Shown here in pieces: positions 47,999 to 58,459 of a stretch of DNA of 64,000 nucleotides. The notes under the pieces are model-generated. The model worked only from the letters and a program-made list of their open reading frames with translations. It ran no database searches and was not told where the DNA came from. Made by a program: the position numbers and the translations under genes. Position 1 is the stretch's first letter, and every line of letters begins with the position of its first letter. The stretch comes from Dromiciops gliroides (lineage: Eukaryota; Chordata; Mammalia; Microbiotheria; Microbiotheriidae): the NCBI RefSeq assembly GCF_019393635.1, contig NC_057866.1:119535897-119599896 (forward strand), written 5' to 3'.

Positions 47999-50465
47999 TT
48001 TTTTTTTGCTTTTTGATGGTATAATTTTCCCCATTTATTTAGAATTTTATTTTTTCCCAAATTACTTGTAAAAACAATTTTTAACATCTATTTTTAAAAC
48101 TTTGTATTCCAAATGGTCTTCCCCTCTCCCTCCCCAACCCCACCTTAAAAACTCAAGCAATTCAATGTTATACACATGTTATACATGTTATACATGTGTA
48201 GTCATGCAATACATTTCCACATTACTCAGGTTATAAAAGAAAACAGACAAAATACTTTAGAAAAAGAAACTAAAAAAAATTATGCTTCAATCTGTATTCA
48301 GACATCATCAGTTCTTTTTCTGGAGGCGGATCACATTTTTCATAAGGGCTTCAGAGTTGTCTTGGATCCTTATATTGCTGAAAATAATTGTCATTCACAG
48401 CAGATCATCTTACAATATTGCTGTTATTTTGTAAACAGTATATGTCACTTTTCATCAGCTCATTTTCCAGGTTTTTCCAATAGGATCCTGCTCATTATTT
48501 CATTCATTCATTCTTTTTTTTTTTTTAAAGTGAGGCAATTGGGGTTAAGTGACTTGCCCAGAGTCACAAAGCTAGTAAGTGTTAAGTGTCTGAAGCCGGA
48601 TTTGAACTCAGGTACTCCTGACTCCAGGGCCAGTGCTCTATCCACTGCACCACCTAGCTGCCCCTCATTATTTCTTATAGAACAATAGTGTTCCATCATA
48701 ATCTCATCTCAAAATTTTTCAGCCATTCCCCAATTGATGATTTCCTCAATTTTGAATTCAACTTAAAAAAAAAAAATTCTTTCTGGCTACTAACCTAGTA
48801 GTGGTAGCATGGTTTCATAGCCCTTTGGCCATAGTTCCAAATTGCTCTACAGAATGTTTGAATCAGTTTACAACTTTACCAAGAGTGTATTAACATCTCA
48901 TTTCCCCTATATCCCTTACAACATTTGTCATTTTCCTCTGTTGTCCTGTTATCCAATCCAATAGGTATGAGGTAGTACTCCAGGATTATTTTGACCTGCA
49001 ATCTCTCCAATCAATAGTGAGTTAGAACATTTTTTTTATATGGCTTTAGGTAGCTTTGATTATTTCATCTGTAAACTTCATATTTTTTGATCATCTATCT
49101 ATTGGGGAATGGCTCTTATTTTAACAAATTTGACTCAGTTCTTTATGTGTTTGAGAAATGAGGCCTGTCAGACATATGCTTCAAATTTTTTTCTCAGTTA
49201 CTATTGCTAATTCTATTTCCCTCTATCTTGTTCCTTCCCCATGACATTTACTCTATTTTCTATCTTCTTTTACCCTATTCCTCCTCAAAGGTGTTTTGCT
49301 TCTGACCACCCCCTGCCCCAATCTGCCCTCCTTTCTTCCCCCCTACCCCTATTCCCTTCCTATCCTATTTTCCTTCTGGGCAAGATATATTACTATATCC
49401 ACTTGAGTGTTTATGTTATTTCTTCTTTGAGCCAATTCTGATTAAAGTAAGGCTCACTCACTCCCCTGTACCTCCCCCTTCTTCCTCTCCTCTCCATAAG
49501 CTTTTTCTTGCTTCTTTTATGTGAGGTACTTTATATCATTCAATCTCTCTCTTTCCCTTTCTCCCGGTGCATTCCTCTCACCCTTAATTTTATTTTTAAA
49601 GATATTATCCTTTCATATTCAACTCACAACTCTGTCCTTTGTCTAAATATACTTCACACAGCTGCCCTAATAATGAAAAAGTTCTTATGAGTTACAAGTA
49701 TCATCTTCCCATGTAGGAATGTAAACAGTTTAAACTTTTAATATCCCGTATGATTTATTTTTCCTGTTTACCTTTTTTTTCTTCTCTAGGGTCTTTTATT
49801 TGAAAGTCAAATTTTCTATTCAGCTCAAGTCTTTTCATCAAGAATGCCTGAAAGTACTCTCTTTGAATTACCAATTGTCCCCCCTGAAAGATTATACTCA
49901 GTTTTGCTGGGTAGGTGTTTCTTGGTTGTAATCCCAGTTCATTGGCCCTCCAGTATATCATATGCCAAGTCCTATGATCCTTTAATGTAGAAGCTGCTAA
50001 ATCTTGTGTTATACTGACTGTGGCTCCACAATACTTGAATTGTTTTTTTCTGGCTGCTTGAAATATTTTCTCCTTGACCTAGAAGTTCAGGAATTTGGCT
50101 ATAATATTCCTGGGAGTTTTCATTTGGGGAGCTCTTTCAGGAGGTGATTGATGTATTCTTTCAATTTCTGATTTACCTTCTGCTTCTAGAATATTAGGGC
50201 AATTTCCCCTGACCATTTCTTGGGAGATGATTTCTAGGCTTTTTTTTTTTTTTAAATCATGGTTTTCAGGTAGTCCAATAATTTTCAGATTCTTTTTCCT
50301 GGATATATTTTCTAGGTCTGTTTTTTTTCCAAGGAGATATTTCACATTCCCTTCTATTTTTTTCATTCTTTTGGATTTGCTTTATCGATTCTTCATTTCT
50401 CATAAAGTCATTAGCTTCCATTTGCTCAATCATTTTTTTTATTCTAGAATAGGATTTTATATTCC
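47999..50465 (-). mobile_element. HAL1-like element: ORF1 with little ORF2
   Basis: On the minus strand the order is ORF1 C-terminal half, purine-rich linker, a short ORF2 C-terminal remnant and 3'UTR. The ORF1 part reads MKKIEGNVKYLLGKKTDLEN, GNCPNILEAEGKSEIERIHQ (50366-50079) and KELGLQP-like ANELGLQPRNTYPAKLSII (49955-49755). The linker is 49225-49740, the ORF2 remnant about 48700-49195 and the 3'UTR 48010-48700. Endonuclease and most reverse transcriptase are absent. Linking ORF1 to a 3' end with ORF2 lost is the defining form of HAL1 (half-L1). ORF1 carries frameshifts and stops. A WSINE1 lies at 48502-48663. Confidence 0.7.
48502..48663 (-). mobile_element. WSINE1-like SINE, antisense, inside HAL1/L1
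   Basis: Poly-T, AATTGGGGTTAAGTGACTTG through CACCTAGCTGCCCC. Exact target duplication CTCATTATTTC at 48491-48501 and 48664-48674. Carries the GGTACTCCTGACTCC variant. Confidence 0.95.
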
Positions 50466-51255
50466 AAAATATATGTAAAAACAAATTTTAACATCAATTT
50501 TTTTAAAACTTTGTGTTCCATCTTCTCTTCCTCCCTCCCTTTCCACCCCCAATCCACAAGAACTCAAGCAATTAGAAATAAGTTATACATGAGTAGTCAT
50601 GGAAAACATTCCAACATTAGCTAGGTTGTGAAAGAAAACAATCAAAAAACTCTAAAAGTTCAGATAAAGGAATTGTCAAAGAGGAAAAAAAATGTGTTTA
50701 CATCTGTTTTCAGATACCATCAGTTCTTTCTCTGTAGATGGGTTGCAATTGTCATAAGTCTTGCAGGGTTATATTGGATCATTGCCTTGCTGAAAATAAC
50801 CACATGCTTCCTGGCAGATCATCTTACACTATTGCTGTTAATTTGTTTACAGTACATTTCACTCTGCTTCAGTTCATCTAGGTATTTCCAGGTTTTTCTG
50901 ATAGTATCCTGTTCAGCATAACCTGTATGTAGTACCTTAAACTTGATGGAGAATTTTCTTCATAATAGCCCAGAAAAGTAGGTACCATACATTTTGCCAT
51001 TGTAATTAATCATTATAACGATTTCCCTCTATCCCATTCCCTTCTCAAGATATTTACTCTATTTTCTATCTTTTAACCTAGTCCTTCTCAAAAGTGTTTT
51101 ACTTCTGACTGACACCTCCCCTGCTCTGCACTCCCTTTTTTCACCCTTCCTTCCTTATCCTCTTCCCCTCCTACTTTCCAGTAGGGTTAAATAGATTGCT
51201 CCTCCCAATTGGATGTGAATGTTATTCCTTCCATGAGCCCACTCTGATAAGATTA
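50466..51255 (-). mobile_element. L1/HAL1-type 3' end plus linker, antisense
   Basis: Antisense 3'UTR (ACTCAAGCAATTAGAAATAA near 50563, CATCAGTTCTTTCTCTGTAG near 50719, TGGATCATTGCCTTGCTG near 50776) runs directly into the purine-rich linker (plus: TATTTACTCTATTTTCTATC near 51051). No ORF2 lies between. A second 3'UTR-like start at 51256 suggests this is a separate copy lying head to tail with its neighbour. Confidence 0.6.
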
Positions 51256-53567
51256 AGGTCTTTGAGCTAATTTTGTGTTCTAAATTTTTCTTCCTCCCTC
51301 TCTCCTCAACCCTCCCTATGAAATCAAGCAATTCAACATGTCATATTTGTGCAGTAATGCAGAACATCTTCACCTTACTTGAAAGTGTTTTGCTTTTTAC
51401 TGCTCTACCCCTCAATCTGCCCTTCCCTCCTTCCCCTCACCCTGTCCCCCCCTTATCTCCCTCCCCTCCCTCAGGGCAAAAATATAATACTATACCTACT
51501 TGAGTATGTATGTTAGTTCTTCTTTGAGCCAATTCTGATGATATTAAGGTTCACCTGCTCCCCAACTCCTTTCTCCTGTTCCCCTCCCCTCCATAAGCTT
51601 TTTTCTTATTTCCTTCATGAACTACCTCTCTCCGGACCATCTCTCCCCTTCTCCCTCCCCCAGTCTATTCCTCCTACACCTCAACCCTATTTTAAAGATG
51701 TCATCATGGGTTAGTTAGGTGGCATAGTGGACAAAGCACCAGCCCTGGACCCAGGAGGCCCCAAGCCCAAACACGGCCCCAGATATAAGATACCACACCC
51801 TGTCTGCCCTACAAAGAACAAAATATAAATACTTTAGAGATATCATCCCCTCATATTCAGTTCAGACCTGTGTCTTCTGTGAATTCCTTACTGAGACCGT
51901 TTTTATGATTCAAAGTATTATCTTCCCATGTATGAATGTACACAGTTTGATCTTTTAATATCCCTCGTGAAGTCTTTTTCCTGTTTACCTTTTTATGCCT
52001 TTCCATTCAAATTTTCCATTCAGTTCAGGTCTTTTCATCACAAATGACTGAAAGTCCTCTTTCTCATTGAAATTCCATTTTTTCCTCTGAAAGATTATAC
52101 TTAATTTTTCTGGGTATGTGATTTTTGGCTGTAGTCCCAGCTCCTTTGCCCTGTGGAATATCATATTCCATTCCCTCTGGTCTTTTAATGTAGAAGCTGC
52201 TAGATCTTGCTTTATCCTTATTGAAGTGCCACAGTATTTGAATTCCTTTTTTCTAGCTGCTTACGTTTTCTCCTTGACCTGGGAGTTCTGGAATTTAGCT
52301 ATAATATTCCTGGAGGTTTTCCTTTTGGGATCTCTTTCAGGAGGTGATTGGTGGATTCTTTCAATTTCTATTTTAGCTTCTGCTTCTAGAATATCAGGGC
52401 AATTTTCCCTCATGATCTCTTGGAGGATGGTGTCTAAGCTCTTGTTTTGGTCATGCTTTTCAGGTAGTCCAATGATTTCCAAATGATCTCTCCTAGATTT
52501 ATTTTCCAGGTCAGCTGTTTTTCCAAGGAGATATTTCACATTGCCCTCTATTTTTTCATTCAATTGGATTTGCTTTACTGTGTCTTAGTTTCTCATAAGG
52601 TCACTAGTTTCCATTTGTTCAGTCCTAATTCTTAGGCAATTATTTTCAACAGACAGTTTTTTAATCTCCTTTACCATTTGGCTTTTCAAACTGCTGACTT
52701 TTTTCTCATGACTCTCTTGCATCGCTCTCATTTCTCTTTCCATTCTTTCCTCCCAATCTCTACATCTTCCTTCTGTCTCTCTTTTTTTCTCTTCAAAATT
52801 CCTTTTGAGAGCTACCATTGCCTGAGACCAGTTCATATTTTTCTTGGAAGTTTTGGATATTGGAGCTTTGACTCTGTTATTATCTTTTTCTTCTGAGGAT
52901 GTATTGTGGTCTACCTTTCCCCCAAAGAAGTTTTTGATGGTCTTCTGCTTTCTCTGCCTACTCATCCTGGCTTACTATTTCCTGGCTTTTAACTCCTTCT
53001 TAAAGTGTAGCACTGCTTCCAGGACATACTGTTTGAGCTACAGTGTGGCCCAGGGGTTGATTGGGCTTTTTCTCAGCCTGCCTGGCCTGTGAGTAACCAC
53101 AATCACTTTCTCTTTGACCTGGAAACAGTTGTCTGATTGAACTCTGATTCTCTATGGTCTGAAGCTTGGCATGCCTGTGCCCATCCCCCACTGGGTCACA
53201 ACCACTCGATTCAGCCTATTGGTTCAGATCCATGGCGCTTTGCCCCAACTCCAGCAGAGACTGCCTCCACTTCACCCCAGCCTACTGCCAAACCCCCTCA
53301 CCAGTCTGTTATTGGAGCCTCAGAAGCTGCTGGTGCTGAAGACTCTGCCAGGTGCTGAAAGCACTGTTCCTGGCTTGGTCCATACTGTGCGCTGAGCTGA
53401 ACATGAGGTGATAGAAATTGCACTCTTTTGCCGAGAAATAGTCTCACTCTGTTCATATGTGTATTAGGCTGCTCTGGCTTTTTTTTATTGCATTATTTGG
53501 GCATGAGTGGACATGTTTATCTGGAGCTTGCAGGAGTCACAGCCTCTCCTCTGCCATCTTGGCTCCG
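51256..53567 (-). mobile_element. HAL1-like element with 5'UTR and ORF1
   Basis: On the minus strand a 5'UTR runs from GGAGCCAAGATGGCAGAGG (53567) to about 52966. ORF1 starts MSRQRKQKTIKNFFGGKVDH at 52965; its coiled coil reads EERMEREMRAMQESHEKKV. The RRM/CTD part at 52563-52261 reads MNEKIEGNVKYLLGKTADLE and DILEAEAKIEIERIHQSPPE, and the end (RAKELGLQPKITYP-like) lies near 52150. A purine-rich linker and short 3' piece follow to 51256 with no ORF2. ORF1 proteins bind RNA as coiled-coil trimers; here stops and frameshifts end the reading frame. A decayed SINE sits at 51706-51800. Confidence 0.7.
51706..51800 (+). mobile_element. decayed WSINE1-like SINE with clustered changes
   Basis: TTAGTTAGGTGGCATAGTGG and AAAGCACCAGCCCTGGA match the SINE 5' part. 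From 51757 the sequence departs in a biased way: ATTC reads ACCC, GAGTTC reads AAGCCC and GCCTCAG reads GCCCCAG. The similarity then stops. TTTAAAGATGTCATC and TTTAGAGATATCATC on either side look like an older target duplication in the surrounding L1/HAL1. Confidence 0.65.
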
Positions 53568-53745
53568 CCCCCCCCCTCAAACATAATTTTTAAAGAATTA
53601 TTTTCTTCAGAGCTTTGTACCTCCTTTTCCATTTGGCCAATTAAGCTTTTCAAGCTGTTGACTTTTTTTTTTATGATTTTCTTGCATCACTCTCATTTCT
53701 CTTTCCATTTTCCCCTCTACTTCTCTTACTTTATTTTCCTTTTTT
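53568..53745 (-). mobile_element. L1 ORF1 coiled-coil fragment, antisense
   Basis: Plus-strand TTTTTAAAGAATTATTTTCTTC, CCTCCTTTTCCATTTGGCCA and CATTTCTCTTTCCATTTTCC are the antisense of the L1 ORF1 coiled coil. It is cut at about 53745 by a nested L1 3' end and appears to resume as 5'UTR at 54591-54720. Confidence 0.6.
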
Positions 53746-54590
53746 TAAAAAATAAAAATATTTTATTATTTTCCAGTTACATATAAGGATAGTTTTCAAC
53801 ATTTGTTTTCATAGGATTTTTAGTTCCAAATTTTTCTCCCACCCACTTTTCCCTCATCAAGATGGAAAGCAGTCTGATATAGGTTATATATATGCAATCA
53901 CATTAAACATATTTCTGCATTAGTCATGTTGTGAAAGATGAATCAGAGCACAAGGGAAAAACCTCAAAAAAGAAGCAAAAAAAGCCCCAAAGTAGAAATC
54001 ATATGATTCAGTCTGCATTCATAATCTACAGTTCTTTTTTTCTGGATCTTGAAAACATTTTCTATCATGAAGATTTTTGAAATTGTTTTGGATCATTGCA
54101 CTGCTGAGAAGAGCCAAGTCTATCACCATTGTTTTTCATACAATGTTGTTGTTACTGTTTACAATGTTCTCCTTTTTCTGCTCCTCTCAGTCAGCATCAG
54201 TTCATGTAAGTCCTTTCAGATTTCTCTGAAATCCTCCTGCTCATAGTTTCTTACAGTACAATAGTATTCCAGTACATTCATATACCACAACTTGTTTAGC
54301 CATTCCCCAATTGATGAGTATTCCCTTGATTTCCAATTCTTTGCCATCACAAAGAGAGATGCTATAAATATATACTTTTTTTACATGTGGGTCCTTTTCC
54401 TTCTTCTAAGATCTCTTTGGGATACAGATCTAGCAGTGGTACCACTGGGTCAAAGGGTATGAACAGTCCTGTAGCCTTTTGGGCATAGTTCCAAATTGCT
54501 GTCCAGAATGGTTGGATCAGTTCACAGTTCCACCAACAATGCATTAGTGTTCCAATATTTCCACAGCTCCTCCAACATTTATTTTTCAGC
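53746..54590 (-). mobile_element. L1 3' end, antisense, 5'-truncated, nested
   Basis: Begins (plus) with poly-T and a reverse AATAAA, then TTTTCCAGTTACATATAAGG, GATATAGGTTATATATATGC near 53877, GGATCATTGCACTGCTGAGA near 54090, CATTCCCCAATTGATGAG near 54301, CCACTGGGTCAAAGGGTATG near 54443 and CCACCAACAATGCATTAGTG near 54531. It is a 5'-truncated L1 insertion of about 0.85 kb inside another L1 piece. Confidence 0.8.
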
Positions 54591-54740
54591 TTGAAAATGA
54601 TTTCACCCTTTTCTTTTGTGGGTTCTGCTGCTCCATGAATTGTCTTATGGAATTATTTGAAGGTATTTGTAGGGATCAGCTCAGGTGAGTCACTGCCTTT
54701 CTTCTGCCATTTCAGCCTCACCTCCTCTCACAAATATTTA

Positions 54741-54915
54741 TTTTTTTGTTTTTTTGTTTTTTTGTTTTTGTTTTTTTTCGGTAAGGCAATTGGGGTTAAG
54801 TGACTTGCCCAGGGTCACAACAGCTAGTAAGTGTTAAGTGTCTGAGGCCGGATTTGAACTCAGGTACTCCTGAATCCAGGGCTGGTGCTTTATCCACTGC
54901 GCCACCTAGCTGCCC
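54741..54915 (-). mobile_element. WSINE1-like SINE, antisense
   Basis: TTTTTTTG-repeat tail, AATTGGGGTTAAGTGACTTG through CACCTAGCTGCCCC. Exact 14-base target duplication CTCACAAATATTTA at 54727-54740 and 54916-54929. Confidence 0.96.
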
Positions 54916-55091
54916 CTCACAAATATTTAAAAGGTAATATAAGATGGCTGAAAAATTGAGAAAAGGAATAAGAGAAATATAAGAAAGTTATGGAAAGAGA
55001 ATTAACAGACTGGTAAAAGAGGCACAAAAAATACTCAAAAAAATTACTCCTTAAAAATCAGATTTGGAAGAATTGTAAAAGAGATATGTTG

Positions 55092-55232
55092 GGTCAGCTA
55101 GGTAGTACACTGGATAGAGCACTGGCCCTGGAGTCAGAAGGACCTGACTTCAAATCTGGCCTCAGACAACTTAACACTTATTAGCTGTGTGATCCTAGGT
55201 AAGTCACTGAATCCCAATTTCCTCACTAAAAC
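55092..55232 (+). mobile_element. WSINE1-like SINE
   Basis: GGTCAGCTAGGTAGTACACT through CCAATTTCCTCACT. Exact target duplication AGATATGTTG at 55082-55091 and 55233-55242. More diverged than most copies. Confidence 0.92.
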
Positions 55233-55264
55233 AGATATGTTGTCCCATTGTAGTCTTTATCTTT

Positions 55265-55426
55265 TATATGATTTTTTGTTTGTGGGGTTTTTTTCCGGGG
55301 CAATGGGGGTTGTGACTTGTCCAGGGTCACACAGCTAGTAAGTATCAAGTGTCTGAGGCTGGATTTGAACTCAGGTACTCCTGAATCCAGGGCCTGTGCT
55401 TTATCCACTTCGCCACCTAGCCACCC
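55265..55426 (-). mobile_element. WSINE1-like SINE, antisense
   Basis: GGGGCAATGGGGGTTGTGAC through CACCTAGCCACC. Exact 16-base target duplication TGTAGTCTTTATCTTT at 55249-55264 and 55427-55442. It lies 32 bases from the oppositely oriented copy at 55092. Confidence 0.95.
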
Positions 55427-58047
55427 TGTAGTCTTTATCTTTAATGAAGTCATTGATTGCTTAATTTTCCTTTATGCTTTTGACTTTGAAGATTTTAAAT
55501 CTGTTCTTTTTCTAGGTTTTTTTTTTTCCAAGTCTGCTCTTAGTTACAACAGTAAAATAGAGAAAGAGCAGATCAATTAATCGGACTTACAAAAATCAAC
55601 AACCTAAAAAATAAATAAAATTAAAGGTTAAAAACAAGCAAGCAAAAGATTGTCTAACCAACACATTAATCTAGGATAAAGCATTGGTTAAGTTGATTTT
55701 ATAAAGAGAAAAATAAAAACAAATCATCAGTATCAACAATGAAGAGTGAATACACAATCAATAAGGATAAAATTAAAACAATTATTTAGAGCTATATTGC
55801 CCAAGTATATGTCAATGAAACTGACAAGCTACATGAAATGGATGAATATTTACAAAAATATAAATTGCCCAGATGAACAAAAAGGAAATAGAATGCTTAA
55901 ATAGCTCTTTTCAAAAAAAAAATTTTAAAGCCAAAAATGAGGTCCCTAAGAAAAAAGAGCCCCAGAACCAAATGGATTTACAAATAAATTCTATCAAACA
56001 TTTAAAAAGGAATTAGTCCCAATACCATATAAACTATTTGAAAAAATAGGTAAAGAGTCTCACCAATTCCTTCTATGAGACAAATATGATTTTGATACCT
56101 AAACCAAGAAGAGCAAAAATAGAAAGAAAATTTTAGTACTAGTTCCCTGATACATAGATGCAAAAATTTTAAATAAAACACTAGTAAGGATCTACAGCAA
56201 TATATCATCAAGATCATACAATATGACCAGGTTCAATTTATGCCAGGAATGCAGTGCTGGTTTAGTATTTGGAAAATGGTCAGCATAATTGAATATATCA
56301 ATAACAAGAACAACAAAAATCAATACATGTAGAAATGCCTTTGACAAAATATGACACCCATTCCTGTTAAAAATATTATAAAGCACAGGAACAAATGGAA
56401 ATTTTTAAAAATACGTGCTATTTATCTAAAATCAAGAGGAAGTATTATCTGTTATGGGGATAAAGTAGAAGCCTTTTTAATTAGTTCACAGTGAAGCAAG
56501 TATGCTCATTATTAGCATTATTGTTCATCATTGAACTAGAAATGCTAACTGTGGAAATAATATGAGAAAAAGAAATTGAAGAAATAAGAATAGTTAATGA
56601 GGAAAGAAAACTACCTTTTTTTTTGCATTTGATATGATGGTATGTTTAGACAATCCTGGAGAATAAACTAAAAACCTGGCCTAAACAAATATCAACCTAC
56701 AGAAGTTACCGGATATAAAATAAACTCTCATAAGCCGTTGGTGTTTCTATATATTGCCAACAAAATACAGTAGGAAAGGAAATATAAATTCTATATAATT
56801 TCTGACAGTATAAAAAACATGGAAGTCTACCTGTCAAGACAAACCCAGGAACTATGTTAACGTGATTATCAAACACTTCACACATGTGTTGACTGATCTA
56901 ACCAAATGAAGACATATTAATTGTTCATGGGTAGATGGAACCAATGTAATAAAATGACAATGCCAAATTTATTTATTCAGTGCCATTCCAATCAAACTAT
57001 GAATTGTTCTATCAAGCTAAGAAAAATTATTTTAAAAATCTTTTGAAATAACAAAAAGTTAAGACTATTCAGTATGATTTTTTTTTTAAAGTAAAGGAAG
57101 CTAACGTAGTTGTACCACATCTCAAACAATATTAAAAACCAGTAATCACCAAAACAATCTGGTACTGAATTAGAAATAAATTTGTTGACAAATGGAATAG
57201 ATTAGATACATAATCTATAGAAACAAATGGCCACAGTAATTTAACAAATGACAAACCCAAAGATCTACTCTATCGGGACAAGAACTCACTATTTGACCAA
57301 CCTCTGGGAAAACTGGAAAGCAATCTGGCATAAATTAGGGCACAGAACAATATATTACACTATATATCAGGATAAGGTCAAAATGGATATGTGATTTAGA
57401 AATAAAAGGTGCTATAAATAAATTAGGGGAGCTTGGGAAGAAAAAAATACCTGTCTAAAGAGTTCATGACCAAATGAGAGAGGAACACATGAGATAAAAT
57501 TCATAATTTTCATTACATTGAATGAAAAAGTTTTTCTAAAACCAAATGAATACAGCTGAAATTAGAAGGAAAACAGGAAAAGGGAGTTAATTAAAATTTC
57601 TCTGATAAAGATCTCAATTGCCAAATATATGAGAAACTGAGCTAGATTTCTAAAAATGTGATATGTTCCTGAATTGATAGTCAATGGATATTAACAGAAA
57701 ATTTTCAGAAGAAATAAAAACCATCAATATTCCTATGAAAAAATGCTCTAAATCACTAATAATTAGAGAAGTACAAATTAAAAAAAATTCTAGTTTATCA
57801 TCTCACACCCATAATATTGGCTAGCTTGACTGAAAAGGAAAATGACATGCTGGAGGGGATGTGGAAAAACCAGGATACTATTGTTTGTTGATGGAGTTGT
57901 GAATTGGTTCTACCATTCAGGAGAACAATTTGGGACTATGCCATAGGGCTATATAGCCTTGCATATCCTTTGGTCCAGCAATACTGCTACTAGGCCTGTA
58001 ACCAAAAGAGATCAAAAGAAAAGGAGTCACATATATAAAAATATAGT

Positions 58048-58049
58048 CG

Positions 58050-58095
<46 letters not shown>

Positions 58096-58100
58096 CTCTT
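58048..58100. repeat. TC microsatellite
   Basis: About 20 TC units then TTTC units, within the L1 3' region. The reading frame of alternating Arg-Glu over it is compositional. Confidence 0.95.
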
Positions 58101-58264
58101 TTTGTTAGCAAAGAATTGAAAATGGGATGGCTATCAATTGTAGAATGACTTAACAATTGTGATACAGCATATGATTTTGATAGAATGTTGTATTATAAAA
58201 AAATAATGAAGGAGATGTTTTCAGAAAAAACTGGGAAGATGTTTATAAATGAATATCGAAGCAT

Positions 58265-58315
58265 TTTTTAAACACTTCATTCACTCATTCATTCATTCAT
58301 CCATTCATTCATTTT
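58265..58315. repeat. ATTC microsatellite
   Basis: CATTCATTCATTCATC-type units inside the L1 3'UTR. Confidence 0.8.
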
Positions 58316-58459
58316 CTACATTATGGCTATTGTGAAAATGTTTTGTATGATTTTATATTTATAATGGATATGTTGATTCTTGACCTTCTCAACGTGTAGG
58401 GAAAGGGATGAAGAGAGAGAGAAAATTTGGAACTAAAAAAAAAAAATTAAAGTGAGTGT

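Larger units (their letters stand above)
54930..58455 (+). mobile_element. L1 ORF1-ORF2-3'UTR (outer element, second half)
   Basis: ORF1 coiled-coil sequence resumes at GATGGCTGAAAAATTGAG with GGTAAAAGAGGCACAAAAAA and ACTCCTTAAAAATCAGATTT. ORF2 follows from about 55540: GAAATGGATGAATATTTACA near 55834, CAGAACCAAATGGATTTACA near 55963, AGCCTTTGACAAAATATG-like sequence near 56337, GATATGATGGTATGTTTAGA near 56630 (catalytic core region), and AGATCTACTCTATCGGGACA near 57261. The 3' end has GGGATGGCTATCAATTG near 58120 and a poly(A) at 58436-58447. It carries many stops and frameshifts. The SINEs at 55092 and 55265 and a TC microsatellite are nested. Confidence 0.85.

Noticed and set aside
53137-53395. 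Overlapping proline- and alanine-rich frames
   Set aside because: They fall in the GC-richer antisense L1 5'UTR, not in a gene.
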